From NCBI GenBank assembly GCA_014338405.1, contig JTDE01000449.1, positions 1 to 64,000 of the forward strand: a stretch of DNA of 64,000 nucleotides, given 5' to 3'. Position 1 is the stretch's first letter. The number at the start of each line of letters is the position of its first letter. The stretch is from Paragonimus skrjabini miyazakii (taxonomy: Eukaryota; Platyhelminthes; Trematoda; Plagiorchiida; Troglotrematidae). The position numbers were made by a program, and so were the translations under genes. The notes beneath the pieces were generated by a model. That model was given only the letters and a program-made list of their open reading frames with translations. It was not told the origin of the DNA and ran no database searches. This document shows, piece by piece, positions 11,865 through 21,100 of the stretch.

Positions 11865-14345
11865 TCCTTGTCTCTAAGTAGAAATAGAACAAAAACGCAG
11901 TCTTGCGGGACAAGTTCTTCTTCCTAGACTGAACAAGCCAACTGTTATTAAAGTTATCTTGAAACGGAGCCACCGTGCTTTAAAAGTTATCAGGCAATCA
12001 GCCTTCATTAGCAGCATCTCTATTTCCGATTTACCCAGTAGTTCTTGGCGTTTCTTCCAAGTCCGAGTGGAAGGCAAACTATTTCTGATGGACTGTTTTA
12101 GCAAATCACTTACAACCACCAAGGTGAAGGCAGCCGACAGATTCTATAATTTGTTGGAATATTTACTCCAGATCTCTTCGACGATTTTTAGTTTTGTGTA
12201 CAAAATAGGCCACGATCCAGGTCCACTAACGCTTCAGCATACGGGATGGTTGATCCAAAGATCATCCCAATTGAATCATATGAGTCCTTATGGAATGAAC
12301 GATCAGGGAAATCCAACATCTTGCCTGTGCCACCGATAGTTCCTGATTCCGTTAGGCCGATTAGTGAGTTGTCAGAAGGCGCTGTTGACCGTTAATCGAT
12401 TATATCCATCATGAGGGTACATTACGGAAACGTAAGTGACCCCATCCATCCCTTCGAACATGTTCGGAAATTCATGGTAGCGGGGAGTTTAGTTCAAGGA
12501 ACGGTTGCTTCAACTTGGTAACTTAGAGGTTGTCACACACAACCATGGTGTTCAGTACGAAGTACCTTCAAGGCGAGAAGTGATTAGATGTTTAAAATTT
12601 GCCTTCGTCTTTGAGTTCTGAAGTCGTCTAGCATGACATCCTCGCTACTTACCGCCTAATCTAGAGCGAATAGTTTGGCGAGCGTGAACGGATAACTTGT
12701 TCCTGACCGGCCTCTGATCCATGCTACAATCAGATCACCAATCCATTCGTGTGACGCACACCGTACTAGTCTCATGCAGTATGAACTCCTTATGGGGAGC
12801 CAAAAGATAATGATCGCTTGGTAAGTAAGCCCGAATTGTGAATGTAAACGACAAACTGTTCATGTACGATCGATACCATTACATTATCCATAGAACGCTG
12901 AGTAACGCGTAGGTAAATCGGATCAAAAATGTCAAAACAAGCTGGGTTAGTTAGGGTAGTACTTTTACCAACTTATTCAGTGAAAGAACTGTTACAACAA
13001 ACCTCAATTATCCACGTTCATGGAGAGTGTAACAAAGAAGTGATACTGAATGGGCTCCATAGGTCGAGGTGAATAAGCAACAAGAAACCCTCGATTATGG
13101 TTAGCAAGCAAGTGGGGGACTAGCAAGTCAAGATCATTAGACGGTGTATACAAGTGATTCAAATACGTATAGCCAAGCCAGTAGAAAACAGCACAGTTGG
13201 AAAGGGGTGAGTAAGACGATTTCGTTAGGTGCACACATGATGGTATCTTGGACCCTCATGGCTGTATTAAACAAAGAACACGTCGTCTAGATCTCAGAAG
13301 TTTCCACAGCGTGTGTAATAAACTGTTCGAATTGGGAAGGTCAACATGGGATTCGTGATAACCGTGAAAATTCACCAAGAGAGCTGGGGAGAGCACCAAT
13401 TTGTCGGGACAAAATGCACACTGACTGAAAAGGCGAGAGCATTTTGGTTCAAGGTGACAGTGATATCATTCTCTTTCAGGTAGAATCAAATGAGAGACGC
13501 CACGTGCGTAGTCTACAAGCCGACAAGATGGTCACTGTTGTGGTTGACTGCACTTATCTTGCGATGCCACAGGACACAGGGCCAGACTGTTGCTTCGTAT
13601 CCGTTCCGCGTCGTGAAATCATCCAATCACATGGTTGTCGTTACTCGTTTCGGATCCGTTTGCCACAGTGACTCAAGGAAAACTATGCCTGTACGTAACA
13701 CGAGTGGATTGCACTGTTTCACTTTCGGTTTCACTCACATATCACGTATTCAATGCACGCTCGAAGGAATATGCTAACGATACATGTTAGTAGAGACCTT
13801 GATGGTCCATTCGACCATTGCTGGTTGGCCGGTTGGTAGGCTAATATGAAAATGAAGCCTTTATCTCTGGGAAGAACGTAGGGAGACTCCAATACTAAAA
13901 TGCAAACTGGTAAAAAATATCGTATATATAACGCAGAAAGTAGCTCAACATGAAACGAAGCATCAAAGATAAGGGGAAGAAGAGGCAGAAATTTAAGGTC
14001 GGATCGAAAAACAAACAAACATTCAACATACAATATACCAGCAAACTTGTAGGAAAAAGTGTTTAGAAAGTCTCCTTGATCCAGGTTTCTCAAGAGGAGA
14101 GCAAGTGATTCACGAAGCGACGGCGATTTTTGGCTAATACGAACGAAAAAAGGCATATTTGACATAACCTAATTGGGCCAAACGTAGTCCTCGTCTTTTC
14201 GCTAACAGTGTACCGTCAGTGCGTTCGTGGAAGCATTCATCGAACTACGAACCACGGCGCCCATAATTACCTTGCATAACATGAGCCTGAATTAATAACC
14301 GCGTAACTGTCGCTGTTTAAACCTTCGGACACCCGTCTGAATAGT
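11865..14345. other. No confident feature; long ORFs of unknown meaning
   Basis: Holds a 126-codon ORF (11959-12339, +) and a 144-codon ORF (13731-14165, -). Neither shows a domain I recognise. The minus ORF is rich in hydrophobic residues because the plus strand is purine-rich there. The region just upstream of the LINE at 14346 should hold its endonuclease if the element were longer, but I could not find endonuclease motifs. Confidence 0.35.
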
Positions 14346-15551
14346 ATGCCCCAGATCGTCCGTTTCAAGGTGATATCATTCTGCCCACGGGCTGACAACC
14401 ATCAGTACCAGCTAGATTTGACCAGCGAGTTCAGTCTCAATCTAGAACTGTTCAGTAGCACTGTTCTGTCCATCACCAAAGACCTTCCCCCAATTCCCCA
14501 TTTGCGCTACACAGATGTCATGACGATTTCAACTAAAGAAACTACCGAGTCTTGCGGAAACCAGAATCCGAGCACGTTTGTCACTAGATCCACAAGATCA
14601 ATGCATATATTCAGTACTAACACTACAGACCTCGGGAGGACAATTATTTTCACATTACACAGCATGTTGAAGAATTTGCAAACGATGGTTGAGAAGAATT
14701 CTCCAGGTCCTCGTCTCATTACCCAAGTACTACAGTGTGCTTAGGAGCTGTGAACTTCTAGTCACTGGGTCATAGAGGACAAGCTTCTCAATGGCGGGAA
14801 AGCGTACGCAGTGACACTCATCTTTGAAGGTTGTGATCGCGACGAGCCCGTTAATTGCAAGCCGATTGCATTATTATTGATTGTCCGAAATATCATCGAG
14901 AGTTTGAATAACGATCAGTTAAGTAGGGGTTTCAATGTAGTTGTTCTATCGCCATAGAGTTAACATGGATTTCGAAGGTGCTTCTCGTATGTTGCCCGTA
15001 TACCTGCAAATTAGAAGGGTGAATAAAGGCGGTCGACGAAGGCAAACCAGTTGATGTGGTTCCCTAGACTTCTTTAAAGCCCATCACTAAGAAGATAATG
15101 TGACGTTCTGCGTGAAGCTTCGTAATCGTGGTATCAAAAATCGTGTACTCCTAGAGCCCACTGATTACTTCCAAGATCGCAAATTTAACGTCGAGGTGAA
15201 CGGAACATTCTACACTGGTATTTTTTGACCGGCGATATGTCACAGACTTACGAACTAAGATCTATGCAGTTTAATTTGGTTACGTTTGAAATCCTACAGC
15301 TTGCTAATTTTCCGTTGCCATCATATGCTGATGATCTTGATATCTGGCTTATAATGGACAACGTGATTGGAAACAACAAGCAACAGAGCGTTATTTACGT
15401 ATGACATAGGTGGTCACAGACAACCAGCTTCAATTTATCACGGCTGTTTGGAAATTGATGCATCCTATATTTCGGACTGTACAGATCACTGTGATTCGAA
15501 AATGTGGGTAACATTCCACGTGAGCGCCACTTGGGAACAATTATGTCAAGT

Positions 15552-15563
15552 GACTTCACTCTG
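15552..15563. repeat. Target-site duplication, left copy
   Basis: GACTTCACTCTG, identical to 16138-16149. It flanks the composite ribozyme element and lies within LINE codons for DFTL. Confidence 0.95.
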
Positions 15564-15640
15564 ATGAGTAGTAGGATATTTTGATTTTCATATAGATTGA
15601 ACATCTCATAGACTTCTCAGTCGGCCCCTTTCGAAAAGAA

Positions 15641-15685
15641 GCACTAGACTCGAGTTTCGCTCTCATTAGAGCTCGTCAGTAGTGC
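15641..15685 (-). ncRNA. Type I hammerhead ribozyme, intact core
   Basis: On the minus strand it is base-for-base the same as the ribozyme at 9-53: stem I GCACTA/TAGTGC, CTGACGA, stem II GCTC/GAGC with loop TAATGA, GAAA, and the palindrome ACTCGAGT. Predicted cleavage is after the C that pairs with plus-strand G15647. It sits next to a Pol III-type promoter reading in the same direction. Confidence 0.9.
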
Positions 15686-15703
15686 ATATCATCGCCACTG
15701 CCG

Positions 15704-15758
15704 GGACTTGAACCACGGACATTCAGTTCATGAGGCAACCGTGTTTACCACTGCGCCA
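15704..15758 (-). promoter_or_regulatory. tRNA-like Pol III promoter (A and B boxes)
   Basis: On the minus strand the A box is TGGCGCAGTGGT (15747-15758) and the B box GGTTCAAGTCC (15704-15714). Both fit the internal promoter consensus closely, at spacing typical of tRNA genes. A matching acceptor stem is not evident, so this is a tRNA-derived promoter and not a tRNA gene. Transcription would run directly into the hammerhead. Confidence 0.85.
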
Positions 15759-16012
15759 TTGACCTCACGTTGGGCACGACCGAATTATCATATGTGAACA
15801 CTCATCCACTTTCGCTTGTGAGTAGTGATCAGGTTGCCCGATCGCCTCGAGAGGAGACACAGTTACTGTCTGTTAATTCCAATCGATGATCCCTCGACTA
15901 GGACTTTTCTTCAAGTTGAAATCACAGAAATCATTGACTTGTTGAGAGGCATTTGATTACTGGTGAGTAGTAGGGGGTTTTGATTTTCAAGTCTCGGCAG
16001 TGGCGATGATAT

Positions 16013-16057
16013 ACACTACTGACGAGCTCTAATGGGAGCGAAACTCGAGTATAGTGC
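16013..16057 (+). ncRNA. Hammerhead ribozyme, core intact, stem I one mismatch
   Basis: CTGACGA, stem II GCTC/GAGC (loop TAATGG), GAAA and the short stem III are all kept. Stem I starts ACACTA instead of GCACTA, giving one A-C mismatch at its outer end. The cleavage triplet is GTA instead of GTC, still allowed by the NUH rule. Probably competent on paper. Confidence 0.85.
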
Positions 16058-16137
16058 TTCTTTTCGAAAGAGGCCGACTGGAAAGTCTATGGGATTGCGA
16101 CAGCTGCGATCAATTGTGGGTGATGTTCAATCTATAT

Positions 16138-16149
16138 GACTTCACTCTG
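16138..16149. repeat. Target-site duplication, right copy
   Basis: GACTTCACTCTG, the partner of 15552-15563. One more T precedes both copies, so the duplication is 12 or 13 bases. Confidence 0.95.
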
Positions 16150-16266
16150 TCTCTCAACGGTGCGTCAATAGTTAAAAAAGCCAAATTGGCAACTGGATTG
16201 TTTGGACGGTTGCACTCAGACTTTTCTCATAGTATTCAATATTTTTACGCTTGTGATCACGACTAA

Positions 16267-17616
16267 TGGTTTGAGAAGAGATAATCGGTAGCGCCGCAAT
16301 AAACGACACAATTGTGTTTGTTCACTGCCGCACAATACGTTTACAAACTTGCAATGAAGCCCAATCACGAGGTGGAAGGTCACATGGGTGCCACGCCTTC
16401 ATTCATGTTGGGTAGGTTTATGTGAGCTATGTATAACTACAGCTTGACACTACTTATAGCAAAAAATTACGTCTGAAGACTGATGAGTATTTTTAGACAA
16501 GGCATAATCATGGGAACGATTGGAAATAGACACATATGGGGGACTAATGTACGATATAAAATAGTGTCCTGGTTGATAAAGCTGATGATGACAACACCTC
16601 GATGCACGTGGTTTGTCGGTGTCATTGACGGGGCCGGATCACTTTGATGCTATGTTGAGGTGCGGAGTTGAGGTGTAGCTCAAAACCTCGTGTCTGTTGC
16701 CTTGGGCCGTTGCTGAAGCATTCCTCTTCCGAGGCGCCCCGTTGGAAGGTATGTGGTGTTACACGTCTGCGACATTTGTCACGTGTATGTATAAGCCTCA
16801 CATACACGTGGGTTAACACGTATGCGGATTACTCAGTCAACGTGCGTGTGCGTCCTGTACGTGTCCCTGCTAGCCACCATGTTGACAGAAGAGAGTGTTT
16901 ACCTTCGGCTGATTACAAGCGAGTGACGCTTAACGGAGTGGTGTATGCGGCCAGGACCAAGATTGTCGAATTACACGTTAACCCGTCAAGCGCGTAATGT
17001 CGCTATGCGTAACCTTGAGAACTAGCAGAATGATGCGTATGCGGGTGAAACATTGCACGTGCAGTGTCTGCTGATCAAATACGGGGCGAATGCATGGCTA
17101 AAGTTTGGCACACGGCACGGGGCCGTTACAACTCTTATGTTCGACTCGCTGGTGTGCGCCCATCTTGGGTTAACCATGCATGCATATCGTTCCTATTAAA
17201 TGGGTACAATATGACATGCAACAAAACGAATTACGTCACTATATTTGCTACCCTACTCAGGTGGATTGTGCGAAAGAGGGCAGTTCCCAATGTGCCAAAG
17301 TCGTATCAGTGTAGATTTGATTACGTCAAATAGAACTCACCATTAACCCTAACATACTGTAAGAAAATTACGTGTGTGAACCAAAATAACCACTTAACAA
17401 GTAACCCGCTAAATCTACAGGATCAGATCAGCCTTTTGGTAACCAGAGAACCCTTTAACCCCTGGGTGTGTCCAATATGGAACAACCCGCAGGAGTCTGC
17501 CGTAACTGAGTTACTAATAGCTGATTTCAACGCACTAAACCGAATATTCAGATCGCCTAATCATCGAATTCACTAAGGATACTCTCGACCTTCCACTACT
17601 GATGCTAGCCAGTTGA
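16267..17616. other. GC- and CpG-richer segment without recognised gene
   Basis: From about 16600 to 17330 the base composition is visibly richer in G, C and CpG than the surroundings, with repeated CGTGT and ACACGT words. Open frames of 109 (16668-16997, +) and 89 (17064-17333, +) codons lie here in different frames and resemble nothing I know. It could be the 5' region of an unrecognised element or a promoter-like island. I cannot tell which. Confidence 0.4.
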
Positions 17617-17621
17617 TGCCT

Positions 17622-18014
17622 TGTGATGAAAATCTACTCGATTCACCGCTTATCCAAACTCCAACACAATAGGAGTTCTAACAAGAGACCAATCCAAACG
17701 TCGAGTTGAAGATACTGCATTAGGACTGGACAGCCTGTCTCAATGTTACGCCTTCTGTTATTCGCTTATTTCTTGGTTCCGTATTGCACCAATTAACGTT
17801 CAGTTTGTGACCTTGTATGCGTCCATATGATCAGCCAATAAGTGACTATGATTTTTTTAATACTGTTGTACATTCATAAATTCGGCTTTTTATCTCACGA
17901 ATATGAACTGCTTGCTGCAAACAGTACGAGGTATTCTGTTTATTAATTGCGTGGAGATTTCAATTCGAGTACGATTTCTAGGGTTTTTCGAAGTCCCTAA
18001 TTCCGAGTATTTCA
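17622..18014 (+). mobile_element. Solo Gypsy LTR with 5-base target duplication
   Basis: A 393-base LTR starting TGTGATGAAAATC and ending CCTAATTCCGAGTATTTCA, so it has the canonical TG...CA ends. TGCCT lies immediately before (17617-17621) and after (18015-18019). This fits a full insertion reduced by LTR-LTR recombination. It is homologous along its length to the LTR at 20712-21100, but the two differ at many sites, so they are not one young pair. The orientation is inferred from the 20712 LTR, which follows plus-strand integrase. Confidence 0.85.
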
Positions 18015-18019
18015 TGCCT

Positions 18020-19229
18020 GCTGTGTGTTGATTTATGCTTGATTTGCAGTGGCTGGTTTTCTATTCCACGACTTATTCTTTACTATGCCATTTCACAGTC
18101 TTTCTATTGCTGACCCTCTGAAACTGAAGCGACCTTCCTACTTGCCTGTTTTCTCCGAAATGTCCAACAAATATTCAGATGTACTCAAACCCTCATAGTT
18201 TCATCTAATCTAACTTTTCTGTGAATTCCTGAATGCATACCACTTCAATGTCTGATACCACTGTCAACCGAGGAGAACAAACATTGAGTGGTCCATTATG
18301 GTCTGCATCACTGAGTCTAAGTTTCAACTTCACTCACGAGATAATTGCGACCGAATCTGGCGAACGAAAGATGACTAGACACAACCAGGGATAATGAAAC
18401 CTGTGATTTATCGTAACAGCGAATCGATCCACCTACTGATTGCCGATTAAAATACACAGGACGTTACTCAGTAATCCTTAAGTACTGAGAACTCCTGTGC
18501 AGGTTTGACGTTGAATCCTAATAATCGCGTTATCAACCGATTTTTTACCGGTTTTCCGACGAAACCTGTCCTGTCCAACAGTGTTGGACTTGTTACTGTG
18601 AACATTGGTCCATTGTGTTCGCAAAACACTGCTTCGACTGAAAATGACTGGGGTCTGTTGTGTGACACAGATGGAAGCGCTAAAATTTTAAATTTACCTT
18701 ACTGGTAAATGCACCCATAGAAGAAGAACACCAATTAGTTTGAACTCAATGGCAGCATCCCAACAGGAAGATAACGTCCGAAAGAACGAGTAAAGTATAA
18801 AAAGAAAGTAATATTTTATAATCAAAAACATTGTAATGTAGGTTTGATAACGTTGGTTGAACTGTCGTTTGACGGTAGTTTACTGTGTATTATGTTACAA
18901 TCACAATTGACGATAGGGATTTTCGTGTAAATATAACCCAGTATATACTTTTGTTATTACACACAAATATATGTTTAGAGAGGAGCAGATAAGAATGCGA
19001 CAGTCGGCGTTGTGTCGCGCACAAAAAACAGGAAGGATATCCGTTTATTTGCATTTCACGATTGTTGAATAAAGCAGAGTAGGGATTTTCACAGTTATAA
19101 AAGAAGTCTTCTGATGGTTGTGAACAGCCACGGTGTTGTTCGTAGTGCGGGCTGATGGTTCTGGTATTGGTATGTTCGTTGAGCTTGGCACGAGCTTCAT
19201 GCTCAAAAACCGTACGCTGAAACACTTAT
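18020..19229. other. No confident feature
   Basis: Located between the solo LTR and the Gypsy coding remnant. Gag, protease or RT motifs were looked for and not found. The Gypsy element is therefore 5'-truncated or too decayed here. ORFs at 18468-18708 overlap on both strands without identity. Confidence 0.4.
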
Positions 19230-20711
19230 GCACTGATGATGTCACCTAGCTTTATGATGAAACGTTTGCAACCTCAATGCCAAGCTTGGCGAACCTACCA
19301 ATACCAAAACAAAAGGAGACGCAACCAGTATTCTGGGCTGTCAAAAGAATGTGTAACAACTTATTTGCTATTAAATTCAAATTGCTACAAATCACCAAGC
19401 TCTACAGAATTTATGTGGTCTTCACAAATCAGTTGTCAAACCAACAGCGGCAATGATACAGCGATAGAGTCTAGTTTTAACAGTTTACGAGTATGAAATC
19501 ATTAGTCGTCTTGATAAACAGATTCTTCAAGCAGATTTTCTATCACGATATTCCGGTTTTTTTAGCCGATGTGGGTTGTTTGCTTACCTCGCTGGCCGTT
19601 TCAATAAACCGAGAGAACTTGATGAATACAACTAAAAATTTATATAGCACGGTAATTGCCACGATGGCAAAGGGTTGGTCATCAATTATTAGGAAGAAAT
19701 ATCCAGTACCATACCGGAATCGAGAGGACTTATCAATGCAACCTGATAGTGTTTTGTGTCGGAGAGACAAGTCGGTTATTCCGCCACCGCTAGACGACTT
19801 GCATAAAGGTCACTTGGGTGTGGAGGAAATGAAAGAACTGGCTCAACCAATGTGTTGGTTTATGGAGATAAACTCGGATATAATGAGCATTCCAATGAAC
19901 TGCCACTTCTGCCTACACAAAACAAAGATAAGTCCAAAGAATGGGACACCCTGGCCGGAAAGTTTCTTGCCATTGCGACATGTGCATGTAGACTATTGTG
20001 GACCGATTCCTGATAAATGTTATACTCTGATGTTGATTGATTCGTACTTATGATGATTAGAAATATTAATTACAGTCTCAACTTCTATGTCATTTGCCAT
20101 GCAAGCTTCTCGTAAATGTTTCAGTCGAGATGGAATTCCGCGGGTCTTGATGACGGACGATGGATCACAGTTTTGTTCCGCTGAAATAAAACAGTGGCTT
20201 GACAGCATCGGGTGTCGTCACTTGCGAACAGCGCCTCGGCATCCATGTTTAAACGGTGCGACAGAAAATCTAGTGGAAAGACTCGAAAGTGCCGTGAGTC
20301 TCATTAGTCCTAAAAAATTTGTTGAATTGGATGTTTCTGGATAACTTCCTGCTTCAGTATAGGAACGCAGCCGATTGCGCAAGGAAGGAAAGCTCACCCG
20401 TGCTATTCAAATCAAGGAACCTGAAAGCATCACTTCAGTGTGTGGATTCAACGGATGTCATATGTTTTCGTGGAAACGATCTGCGACCGGCCAAAGAATT
20501 GACCACTCGTAAGTTAGGCGGCACAGTGGTAGAAATTACTGACCCGTACGGTGCCTCGAGTCATCGGAGACACAATGACCCAATTAAGTTCCGGAACACT
20601 GAAAATGAAGCAGTGAAAGAAGAGGAATATTACGCAACAGAAGAGATCGATACGCAGATATCACTACGATTAGCAAACGTAAATGCCGAGGCTTACCAAA
20701 AGGGTTAAGGA
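19230..20711 (+). pseudogene. Gypsy (Ty3-like) pol fragment: RNase H end and integrase
   Basis: The 3' half of a Gypsy pol gene. An RNase H-like stretch reads KQKETQPVFWAVKRMCNNLF (about 19307-19366). The integrase starts with an HHCC zinc finger (LHKGHLG, then CHFC near 19910) and continues with the first catalytic Asp in HVDYCGP (about 19984-20004). The second Asp is in TDDGSQF and the Glu in GATENLVERLE, with 35 residues between them (D-35-E). Then come LLQYRNAADCARKESSP and a C-terminal part near 20480-20600. One frame runs from about 19290 to 20344 with stops, for example just after 20053. A frameshift near 20330 moves to the frame ending at 20708. The purine-rich tract and 3' LTR follow at once. 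Confidence 0.88.
20698..20711 (+). other. Likely polypurine tract of the Gypsy element
   Basis: AAAAGGGTTAAGGA directly precedes the LTR start TGTGG. Gypsy elements prime plus-strand DNA at such a tract. The two T residues make it imperfect. Confidence 0.55.
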
Positions 20712-21100
20712 TGTGGTGAAAATCTACTCGGTTCACCGGTTATCCAAACCCCGGCACAATAAGAGATTCAACAGGAAGCCAATCCAAATGTCACGTTAAA
20801 GATGCTACATCGGGTTCGGACGAAAAGTCTCAATGTTCCATTTCCCGTTATTTGCCGAGTACTTTACTCCGTATCGTACTCGTTCACTTACAGTTTGACT
20901 TTACATGTGCCAGTGAAATCAACCAACTACCGACTGTAATTTCTTTAATACTAACGTACATCTACAAATGCGGATTTTTTCCTCCTAATTGAAAACTGTC
21001 TATTGCAACCAGTACGGTATTTTACTATTACTTGTTTTGGAGGTTTCAATTCTAGTACGATTTCTAGGGCTATTTGAAGTCCCTAATTCCGAGTAGTACA
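20712..21100 (+). mobile_element. 3' LTR of the Gypsy element
   Basis: 389 bases from TGTGGTGAAAATC to CCGAGTAGTACA, with TG...CA ends. It aligns with 17622-18014 throughout. It lies directly after the integrase frame and purine tract, which sets its orientation. No short duplication could be assigned, because the left end of this insertion is not recognised. Confidence 0.88.

Larger units (their letters stand above)
15564..16137. mobile_element. Composite inverted ribozyme element, copy 3 (complete, with TSD)
   Basis: A 574-base insertion with exact boundaries. The left part (15564 to about 15988) is a full unit on the minus strand: tail, hammerhead, tRNA-like boxes and central region, ending in TGATTTTCA. 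The right part (about 15985-16137) is a plus-strand end only: the last part of the B box, hammerhead and tail. The junction lies at a shared TTCA (TGATTTTCA meets TTCAAGTC). Both outer ends are therefore the same end of the element, facing out. It interrupts the LINE RT frame cleanly. Confidence 0.93.
14346..16266 (+). pseudogene. CR1/Jockey-like LINE reverse transcriptase, split by a ribozyme element
   Basis: A non-LTR retrotransposon pol fragment. The pre-RT linker reads FSSTVLSITKDLPPIPHLRY (about 14452-14511) and NSPGPRL near 14700. RT follows with TLIFEGCDRDEPVNCKPIAL (about 14815-14874; compare PIFKKGDR.DP.NYRPISL), then DEGKPVDVV and LDFFKAHH (about 15035-15090), VKLRNRGIKN (about 15112-15141), DYFQDRKFNVEVNGTFYTG and an intact catalytic YADD (15324-15335). 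The thumb part reads HLGTIMSSDFTL to 15563. The ribozyme composite 15564-16137 then interrupts. The frame resumes after the duplicated target at 16150 with SIVKKAKLATGLFGRLHSDF, lost after about 16265. Several stops and frameshifts break it. Confidence 0.85.

Noticed and set aside
11959..12339. 126-codon ORF next to the first gap
   Set aside because: No recognisable motif, and a minus-strand ORF overlaps it equally well.
13731..14165. 144-codon minus ORF as a membrane protein
   Set aside because: Hydrophobicity follows from a purine-rich opposite strand. There is no defined segment pattern or family.
15704..15758. A true tRNA gene at the A/B boxes
   Set aside because: Boxes are good, but no acceptor stem or full cloverleaf is visible, and the same sequence recurs in other element copies. 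It is a tRNA-derived promoter in a mobile element.
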